A DNA stretch of 29,078 nt from JAPUDQ01 sp964535835 (GTDB lineage Bacteria > Patescibacteriota > Saccharimonadia > Saccharimonadales > Saccharimonadaceae): contig CAZHUZ010000008.1 in the NCBI GenBank assembly GCA_964535835.1, forward strand, positions 1-29,078, given 5' to 3'. The translations under genes were made by a program, and so were the position numbers. How positions within the stretch are numbered: the first letter of the stretch is position 1; the number at the start of each line of letters is the position of its first letter. The notes under the pieces are model-generated. The model searched no databases and was not told the DNA's origin. It saw only the letters and a list, made by a program, of their open reading frames with translations. Positions 23,355 through 29,078 of this stretch are shown one piece after another.

Positions 23355-24014
23355 ATGGAAGCACTACTCAATCTCATCACCAACCTCGGCTGGATAGCAG
23401 TTTTATGCGTCATATTTGCCGAGTCAGGACTACTCATCGGATTTTTCCTCCCCGGCGACAGTCTGCTCTTTACGGCAGGATTTCTCGTCCAACAAGGATT
23501 TTTCTCGATCAATATTCATTTATTCGTCCTGCTACTCTTCATCGCCGCATCACTCGGGCAAAGTACTGGCTACGTATTTGGTAAAAAAGTTGGTCGCAAA
23601 TTATTTGACCGAGAAAATACACGCTTCTTCCGAAAAGAAAATCTCATCCGTGCAGAATTATTCTACGAGAAGTATGGCCCTGTGACTATCATTCTGGCAT
23701 GCTTCATCCCATTTGTTCGTACATTTGTCCCGATTGTCGCTGGCATCAGCAAGATGAAATATCGTGAATTCATCGTTTACAACATCATCGGCGCGGCAAT
23801 CTGGACAGCGAGCTTCACCTACCTTGGCTACTACGCAGGCAAAGTTTTGCATGACATGGGTATCAACGTCGAAATCGCCGCACTCATCATCATCGCACTA
23901 TCAATCTCCCCAATGATCATCCACATACTCAAAGACAGCAAGCGTCGTCATGCCATCATAGAGGGCACAAAACGTGAACTAAAAATTGTCTTTAGCCGAC
24001 GCAAAAAACTATAG
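23355..24014 (+). CDS. DedA/VTT-domain membrane protein
   Basis: 219 residues from ATG 23355. I chose this start because an extended -10 (TGG TACAAT) ends 8 nt before it; the ATG at 23337 lies upstream of the predicted transcript start. VTT/SNARE-associated pattern: FAESGLLIGFFLPGDSLLFTAGFL (about 20-43), then KYGPVTIILACFIPFVRTFVPIVAGISKM, a re-entrant and transmembrane arrangement. DedA proteins are implicated in phospholipid (undecaprenyl-phosphate or PE) translocation and envelope homeostasis. The stop overlaps the convergent uvrA stop by 6 bp. Confidence 0.9.
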   Translation: MEALLNLITNLGWIAVLCVIFAESGLLIGFFLPGDSLLFTAGFLVQQGFFSINIHLFVLLLFIAASLGQSTGYVFGKKVGRKLFDRENTRFFRKENLIRAELFYEKYGPVTIILACFIPFVRTFVPIVAGISKMKYREFIVYNIIGAAIWTASFTYLGYYAGKVLHDMGINVEIAALIIIALSISPMIIHILKDSKRRHAIIEGTKRELKIVFSRRKKL

Positions 24015-26819
24015 CAAATGTTTTAGATATTTTCCGGTATACGAATCGGCAACTTTCGTAATTTGCTCTGGTGTTCCCTCGGCTAGCACCGTACCACCAG
24101 CCGCACCACCTTCGGGCCCCATATCAATCAAATGATCGGCGCATTTAATAACATCGAGGTTATGTTCGATGATAATCATGCTGTTTCCTGTATCGACAAG
24201 TGCTTGCAATACATGAAGCAATTTTTTGACATCCGCCGCATGCAAACCAGTCGTTGGCTCGTCCAATATATACAATGTCTTGCCTGTCGCACGACGTGAT
24301 AATTCTGTTGCCAGTTTGATGCGCTGTGCTTCACCACCGCTGAATGTCGTCGCTGGCTGTCCGAGCGTAATATAGCCCAAGCCCACTTCGACAAGTGTAT
24401 CCATTTTCTTCTTGATACTCGGTACGTTCGCAAAAAACTCTGCGGCTTGTTCGACTGTCATATTGAGAATGTCAGAAATCGTTTGTCCTTTGTACGTAAT
24501 CTCCAATGCTTCGCGATTGTAGCGCTTACCTTTACATATCTCACACTGCACATAGACATCAGGCAAAAAGTGCATCTCGATTTTGATGACGCCATCACCC
24601 TGACAGTTTTCGCATCGTCCACCACGAACGTTGAAACTAAATCGTCCAGCTTTGTAGCCACGAATGTTTGATTCGGGTGTATTGGCAAAGAGTTCGCGAA
24701 TTGTCGTAAAGACACCTGTATACGTCGCAGGGTTACTGCGTGGTGTTCGACCGATTGGCGACTGATCAATTGTGATGACTTTATCAAGATTTTCTATACC
24801 AACGATTTCATCGTGACGACCAGCGACTTCTTGGGCGCGGTTGAGCTGGACTGATAATTCTTTTGAGACGATGTCATTGACGAGTGTTGATTTGCCCGAT
24901 CCACTTACACCAGTCACGATCGTCATCATGCCGAGTGGGATATCGACAGAAATATTTTTGAGATTGTGTTCACGCGCACCAACAACTTTGAGAACTTTAC
25001 CATTTCCTTTGCGACGTTTTTTCGGTACATCAATCTTGAGTGTGCCACTCAGATACTTGCCGGTGATGCTATGAGAATTTCTGGCAACTTCATCGGGGGT
25101 ACCACTCGCGCAAACTTCACCACCATGCACACCAGCACCAGGACCAATATCCAGTAGATAGTCAGCGCTACGTATCGTGTCTTCATCATGCTCAACCACC
25201 AGAACTGTATTACCAAGATCACGCAAATGTTTGAGCGTGGCAATCAATTTATCATTATCTCGTTGATGCAGTCCAATAGATGGCTCATCAAGTACATACA
25301 AAACGCCTTGAAGCCCAGAACCAATTTGCGTGGCCAAACGTATACGCTGCGCCTCGCCACCCGATAGTGTATTAGCAGCACGTCCAAGCTCAAGATAACT
25401 AAGGCCAACATCATGCATAAACCCAAGTCGAGCATTGATCTCACGCAAAATTTGTTTGGCAATTATTGCTTCGTTTTCATTTAGTTTTAGATCATCTCGA
25501 AATAGTTTGAGCGCATCATCAACACTTAGATCAATCACATCGACAATTGAAAGTTTGTGTACAGTCACCGCCAGTACTTCCGGCTTCAGTCGAGCGCCTT
25601 TGCACGTATAGCACTCACGATCACGCATAAATCGCTCAATATCACGGCGCATAAAATCGCTATCCGTTTCTTTATGACGACGCTCAAGATTTGGGATGAC
25701 GCCCTCATAGGTTGTATCAAATGTTCGGCCCATACTGAGTCGTACTGTATATTTTTGGTTGCCCGTACCATAAAGGATTTTCTGAACGGCATCTTCAGGA
25801 AGATCACGCACCCGATCATGAATCGAAAATCCATGAGCATCGCCCACGGCGGCAAGCTTCTTCATATACCATGCATCACTATTGACGCGATTAAATGGAC
25901 GCAAAGCACCTTCGGCAATAGTTAGGTTAGGGTTAAACACCAACTCAGGATCAACTTCGAGTCGGCTACCGAGCCCCGTACATGTCGGACACGCACCCAT
26001 TGGGTTATTAAAACTAAATAATCGCGGCTCTAGCTCAGGTATAGCAATATCGGGATGATCTACACAGGCAAAACGTTGCGAAAACATGTGTTCGGCATTT
26101 GTATCAGCATCGAGCGCAATCACCATACCATTGGCAATTTCCAGCGCCTGCTCGACGGACTGTGAAATCCGTCCTGTTGACTCTTCGTCATTGACGACAC
26201 GATCAACAACAATTTCTATCGTGTGTTTAAATTTTTTGTCGAGCTCTGGAAACTCATCGAGCGCATAGATCACGCCATCGACACGTGCACGAGCATAACC
26301 AAGTCGCCCGTATTGATCAGGCACATGAGCGAACTCGCCTTTTTTGTCTTGGACAATTGGCGCCAACAACATGAGGCGTTTTCCGTCACCAAGTTCACGC
26401 ACTGCATCGACAATTGTTTGTGGCGTCTGTTTGCTAACTGGTTTACCACACACCGGACAATGAGGTATACCGATGCGCGCATACAGCAAACGCAAATAAT
26501 CATAAATCTCAGTCACGGTCGCCACGGTCGAGCGTGGATTACGACTGGTTGATTTTTGATCAATCGAAATAGCCGGGCTCAACCCATCAATCTGATCAAC
26601 ATCGGGCTTTTCCATTAATCCTAAAAATTGACGAGCGTAGCTACTAAGGCTTTCTACGTAACGGCGCTGACCCTCTGCATAGATGGTATCAAAAGCAAGA
26701 CTTGATTTGCCCGATCCTGACAAACCAGTGATAACGACTAACTTGTCTCGTGGAATTTCGACAGAGATGTTTTTGAGATTGTGCTCACGCGCACCGGTAA
26801 CTTTGATTGCCTCAGACAT
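24009..26819 (-). CDS. uvrA: Excinuclease ABC subunit A
   Basis: 936 residues, the full length of the family. UvrA finds DNA lesions and loads UvrB in nucleotide excision repair. The N-terminal ATPase has Walker A GLSGSGKSS (about 31-39), and the C-terminal one GVSGSGKST with LSGGEAQRIRL and FSGGEAQRIKL signatures. Zinc sites include a CxxH...CxxC set (FACVDHP then GACPTC) and CENC...CEIC in the C-half. The start ATG lies 8 nt after TGG TATAAT (26828-26836), so the mRNA is leaderless or nearly so. uvrC is in the same window, but uvrB is not. Confidence 0.97.
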   Translation of the reverse strand: MSEAIKVTGAREHNLKNISVEIPRDKLVVITGLSGSGKSSLAFDTIYAEGQRRYVESLSSYARQFLGLMEKPDVDQIDGLSPAISIDQKSTSRNPRSTVATVTEIYDYLRLLYARIGIPHCPVCGKPVSKQTPQTIVDAVRELGDGKRLMLLAPIVQDKKGEFAHVPDQYGRLGYARARVDGVIYALDEFPELDKKFKHTIEIVVDRVVNDEESTGRISQSVEQALEIANGMVIALDADTNAEHMFSQRFACVDHPDIAIPELEPRLFSFNNPMGACPTCTGLGSRLEVDPELVFNPNLTIAEGALRPFNRVNSDAWYMKKLAAVGDAHGFSIHDRVRDLPEDAVQKILYGTGNQKYTVRLSMGRTFDTTYEGVIPNLERRHKETDSDFMRRDIERFMRDRECYTCKGARLKPEVLAVTVHKLSIVDVIDLSVDDALKLFRDDLKLNENEAIIAKQILREINARLGFMHDVGLSYLELGRAANTLSGGEAQRIRLATQIGSGLQGVLYVLDEPSIGLHQRDNDKLIATLKHLRDLGNTVLVVEHDEDTIRSADYLLDIGPGAGVHGGEVCASGTPDEVARNSHSITGKYLSGTLKIDVPKKRRKGNGKVLKVVGAREHNLKNISVDIPLGMMTIVTGVSGSGKSTLVNDIVSKELSVQLNRAQEVAGRHDEIVGIENLDKVITIDQSPIGRTPRSNPATYTGVFTTIRELFANTPESNIRGYKAGRFSFNVRGGRCENCQGDGVIKIEMHFLPDVYVQCEICKGKRYNREALEITYKGQTISDILNMTVEQAAEFFANVPSIKKKMDTLVEVGLGYITLGQPATTFSGGEAQRIKLATELSRRATGKTLYILDEPTTGLHAADVKKLLHVLQALVDTGNSMIIIEHNLDVIKCADHLIDMGPEGGAAGGTVLAEGTPEQITKVADSYTGKYLKHLL

Positions 26820-26827
26820 AGTGTGTC

Positions 26828-26870
26828 ATTATACCAATTTTGAAGCATTTTGTCACTGGTGCGCTATACT
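26828..26870. promoter_or_regulatory. Divergent promoters of uvrA and the PGPGW gene
   Basis: Minus strand: TGG TATAAT (26828-26836), 8 nt before the uvrA ATG. Plus strand: TATACT (26865-26870), 7 nt before GTG 26878. Neither gene has an SD. Confidence 0.6.
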
Positions 26871-26877
26871 AATGGTA

Positions 26878-27204
26878 GTGAAAGACCGTCTCAAACATCA
26901 TTGGCTACGTGTACCAAAAAACGTTCGTCGTCCTGTCGCACTGATCGTTGGTTTTAGCCTTGTACTCACATCTGGTGCTATTGGTTGGCTACCCGGACCC
27001 GGTGGCATACCCGTATTTCTTCTCGGTATTTTTGTGCTCGCAAGCGAATTCAAATGGGCAGATGATTTCGGTCGCATAATCCTCAAACTCATCCATGATA
27101 TCGGCAAATGGTTTCGCCAACATCCAGCGCTTGCAGTCATTGCGATAGCATCAAGCATCTGTATCAGCAGCTTTATTACGTATATGCTTTTTATACGTAA
27201 ATAA
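26878..27204 (+). CDS. PGPGW-family small membrane protein
   Basis: 109 residues from GTG 26878. An ATG 6 nt upstream is in frame, but it lies only 1 nt after the -10 TATACT, so the transcript should begin at the GTG. Two membrane regions flank the family motif, here LPGPGGIPVFLLGIFVLASEF (Gly replacing the usual Trp), with a third helix near the C-terminus. The family (TIGR02611-like) has no known function. Confidence 0.75.
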   Translation: MKDRLKHHWLRVPKNVRRPVALIVGFSLVLTSGAIGWLPGPGGIPVFLLGIFVLASEFKWADDFGRIILKLIHDIGKWFRQHPALAVIAIASSICISSFITYMLFIRK

Positions 27205-27241
27205 TATACTTGACTTTACTCTAAATCTATGGTAGTGTAGA

Positions 27242-27247
27242 TATAAT
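27242..27247 (+). promoter_or_regulatory. -10 box TATAAT upstream of the 27267 gene
   Basis: A perfect TATAAT lies 19 nt before the ATG. A TTGACT at 27210 is too far (26 nt) to be its partner. GGGAG precedes the ATG as the ribosome site. Confidence 0.5.
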
Positions 27248-27266
27248 AGATTTTGGGAGTAACTTT

Positions 27267-27623
27267 ATGAGTAAGGCAGTACGCATCATCGGTATAATTC
27301 TTGGTATTGGGCTTATCATCAGTCAGCCCGACATTGCCAATGCGCTCTTTGCATTTGTCTTTGCTGGTGTCGTACCATTTACCCACATCGTATTACCATT
27401 CTGGGCTATGCTCCTCATCATCGGCGCAATCGCATTCGCTGCGCTCCTGTGGCTAACTCGTCAGCCGTTTTTTATCGGTGATACACCAAATGCCGAAAAG
27501 ACTGCGAAAAAACAAGCTCGAAATCACGTACTCGCAACAGTCGCCAAACATAAAAAAACTCCTGCGAAAAAATCATCGATAAAAAGTCGACTTCGTAAAC
27601 AATACCGAACAGCTACAAGCTAA
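27267..27623 (+). CDS. Hypothetical membrane protein with basic C-tail
   Basis: 118 residues, not recognised. Two or three membrane helices span about residues 5-70. A lysine/arginine-rich cytoplasmic tail follows (about 80-118, AKKQARNH ... KKTPAKKSSIKSRLRKQ), which could touch DNA, RNA or acidic lipids. It has a GGGAG ribosome site 8 nt upstream and its own TATAAT box. It converges with the exonuclease I gene, with a hairpin at the junction. Confidence 0.65.
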   Translation: MSKAVRIIGIILGIGLIISQPDIANALFAFVFAGVVPFTHIVLPFWAMLLIIGAIAFAALLWLTRQPFFIGDTPNAEKTAKKQARNHVLATVAKHKKTPAKKSSIKSRLRKQYRTATS

Positions 27624-27629
27624 AATAAC

Positions 27630-27647
27630 GTATCGTTTATGCGATAC
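27630..27647. terminator. Weak bidirectional hairpin between convergent genes
   Basis: GTATCG (27630-27635) pairs with CGATAC (27642-27647) around a 6-nt loop, with TTT on the plus side and an A/T-rich tract on the other. It overlaps the stop codon of the exonuclease gene. Confidence 0.45.
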
Positions 27648-29034
27648 TTTCTGCCCAGAGCTTGAGCTCATCGAGCAGGTATGTGTCGGCTTTGAAATCA
27701 TATAAACGCTCCAGATCAGCGAGATACTTTGGTAGACGCGACTGAACTTTTTGCGTTCGGTACTGCTCCCATTTGATATGCTCGTCTTCGCTCAGGCTCG
27801 ACGGAAACTGTCTGGCTTTGTAGCGAAACAGAAGCTCAGGTAAACGCTCGTCGATAAACTGCGGATGAAAATCAGCGAGAGCGTCAGCATCTGCATCTCG
27901 TACTGCGGCACATCGTCCTTTATCTTTGTCACTCATAAATCCATCGTATAGTTGATGCTCTACATCACTGCTCGGTGCGTATGGCTCACGCATCTCGAAT
28001 GCTTCTTGGACAGCCGCACCAAATGTCGGATTTGATGAGAGTATAGCGAGATGTTTATTGATGACATCCATATCAATACTGAGCCGTTTTTTCGCTTCTT
28101 CATCAACAACCCCGGCCGGTGCAACAGCAGGACAGCGATTATATGCTAGCTCTTTGACTGGCAACGCAACAAACCCTTCGGTCTTGCGCGCATCACGATC
28201 AGCAAATATGACACTGGCAAGTTGGCGTGGACCAGCATTTATAAATGGCGTAGGATCATGCCGCAGATCATAGACTAAGACTGAGCCCGGTTTTGTACCC
28301 GGAGCAATCGGAAACGCGATCGTCGTTTTTTCGAACTCTGGACTATATCGCCCTGATGCGTAGACAAACGGTTTTGGTGCGTCGAGATTGACTAGCTCGG
28401 CAACTGATTTTTTGTCACGCATCGAGTAGAGATAGTCAAACAATTTTGGCTGTTTTTGTCTGATGAGCCGTGCCAGATCGATCAGTGCTTCGACATCGCT
28501 CAGCGCATCATGTGCTTTACTATGCGTCAGTTTATTTATGCTAGCAAGGAGCTCAAGTTTGTTGACGGATTTGCCTTTGTCATCAACCGGCCACTGCATA
28601 CCATCTGGACGTAGTGCCCTCGTCATGCGGACAACATCGAGCATGTCCCATCTACCACGACCGTCGGCCCAGGACCATTCGTATGGATCATAAAAATTCC
28701 GCCACAGCGTATGGCGAATAAATTCATCATCAAATCGTACGTTGTTGAACCCAACCGTTATCGTATCGGCCGTAAAGACATCGCTCATCAATATATCGCA
28801 AAATTCTTTTTCACTATAGCCGTCTGTCAGCGTCGACTGAGGAGAAATACCCGTCACCATGATAGCATCTGGACTGGGCAGTATGTCGTCGGTCAGCTTG
28901 ACCATGATATTGATAGGCTCACCAACAGGATTTAGATCACTATCTGTCCGTTGACCGGCAAACTGCATGATACGATCGTCGCGCGCACTCAGACCGCTAG
29001 TCTCTAGGTCATAAAAGAAAAACGTCTTTGCCAT
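27637..29034 (-). CDS. sbcB: Exodeoxyribonuclease I
   Basis: 465 residues, close to the usual length. DEDDh catalytic set: D9 and E11 (FYDLETSG), D102 (NNVRFDDEF), H175 and D180 (HDALSD). These fall six residues earlier than the corresponding positions in E. coli ExoI (D15, E17, D108, H181, D186). The exonuclease_1 extension and the C-terminal FPSSLSEDEHIKWEQYR region follow. It degrades single-stranded DNA 3' to 5' in recombination and mismatch repair. I chose ATG 29034 over GTG 29040 because TGC TATACT ends 6 nt before it, so a transcript would not include the GTG. Confidence 0.92.
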   Translation of the reverse strand: MAKTFFFYDLETSGLSARDDRIMQFAGQRTDSDLNPVGEPINIMVKLTDDILPSPDAIMVTGISPQSTLTDGYSEKEFCDILMSDVFTADTITVGFNNVRFDDEFIRHTLWRNFYDPYEWSWADGRGRWDMLDVVRMTRALRPDGMQWPVDDKGKSVNKLELLASINKLTHSKAHDALSDVEALIDLARLIRQKQPKLFDYLYSMRDKKSVAELVNLDAPKPFVYASGRYSPEFEKTTIAFPIAPGTKPGSVLVYDLRHDPTPFINAGPRQLASVIFADRDARKTEGFVALPVKELAYNRCPAVAPAGVVDEEAKKRLSIDMDVINKHLAILSSNPTFGAAVQEAFEMREPYAPSSDVEHQLYDGFMSDKDKGRCAAVRDADADALADFHPQFIDERLPELLFRYKARQFPSSLSEDEHIKWEQYRTQKVQSRLPKYLADLERLYDFKADTYLLDELKLWAESIA

Positions 29035-29040
29035 ACACAC

Positions 29041-29049
29041 AGTATAGCA
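29041..29049 (-). promoter_or_regulatory. Leaderless extended -10 promoter of sbcB
   Basis: Minus strand TGC TATACT, 6 nt before the sbcB ATG. There is no SD. Confidence 0.55.
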
Positions 29050-29051
29050 AC

Positions 29052-29073
29052 AAAAAACACCCTACCGGGTGTG
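29052..29073 (-). terminator. Intrinsic terminator of an upstream minus-strand gene
   Basis: Read on the minus strand, ACACCC, loop GGTA and GGGTGT form a 6-bp stem (arms 29057-29062 and 29067-29072), followed by a run of six T. It would end a gene lying beyond the right edge of the window. Confidence 0.75.
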
Positions 29074-29078
29074 TGGCT

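Noticed and set aside
1..29078. CRISPR array, tRNA/rRNA genes, insertion sequences or integrases
   Set aside because: No regularly spaced repeats, cloverleaf-like segments, transposase or recombinase motifs were found on either strand by eye.
1..29078. UGA recoded as Gly (as in Gracilibacteria/Absconditabacteria)
   Set aside because: Several genes end naturally at TGA, and long ORFs contain no in-frame TGA at conserved positions.

Overview
The window looks like a scaffold from a small-genome Patescibacteria/CPR bacterium, most likely Candidatus Saccharibacteria (TM7). This is an inference from gene content and architecture; no rRNA or tRNA gene is present to confirm it. UGA is used as a stop in several genes, so the UGA-recoding Absconditabacteria/Gracilibacteria are unlikely. 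Several housekeeping genes start 6-8 nt behind an extended -10 box, which suggests leaderless mRNAs. Others use a clear Shine-Dalgarno (SD) sequence.

Layout. (1) Positions 58-4104, minus strand: uvrC, a small phage-holin-family membrane protein, secG, and a membrane-anchored oligopeptide-type substrate-binding protein, closed by a bidirectional terminator at 2-44. (2) Positions 4111-4472: a structured leader with a terminator-like hairpin, a second inverted repeat and an SD folded into a tiny hairpin. (3) Positions 4473-15109, plus strand: a GC-richer island encoding a type IV secretion-like envelope machine. It holds a secreted four-repeat surface protein with a C-terminal membrane anchor, a sortase-like enzyme (interrupted by an assembly gap), a ParA/MinD-like ATPase with a deviant P-loop, a two-helix VirB2-like pilin candidate, a VirB6/TrbL-like polytopic protein, a VirB4 split into a membrane N-half (PrgI/SCO6880-like) and a separate ATPase half, a VirB8-like bitopic protein, and a wall hydrolase carrying SLT-like, NlpC/P60 and M23 domains. 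Four long GC-rich hairpins without U-tracts divide the island into transcription-unit-sized blocks. (4) Positions 15274-20232: small accessory genes, including a conserved hypothetical, a double DUF1801 protein, an unknown bitopic protein with a duplicated Cys-pair module, a Nudix hydrolase, TrhO, a 53-residue Trp-rich membrane protein and DUF2200. (5) Positions 20411-29034: an ABC exporter, a MazG-like pyrophosphohydrolase, ribosomal protein L25, a DedA/VTT protein, uvrA, a PGPGW membrane protein, an unknown membrane protein and exonuclease I.

How the genes fit together. The island looks like one envelope-spanning apparatus. The VirB4 halves would supply energy, the VirB6- and VirB8-like proteins an inner-membrane platform, the small two-helix protein a pilus, and the triple hydrolase a passage through peptidoglycan. 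The MinD-like ATPase may position or regulate it, and the surface protein plus sortase may provide an adhesive display. No relaxase and no VirD4 coupling ATPase lie in the window, so protein secretion or host attachment is at least as likely as conjugation. Composition, the style of terminators and the kind of start signal all change at the island edges, which suggests horizontal origin, possibly from an actinobacterium-like donor. UvrA, UvrC and ExoI provide DNA repair in the flanks.
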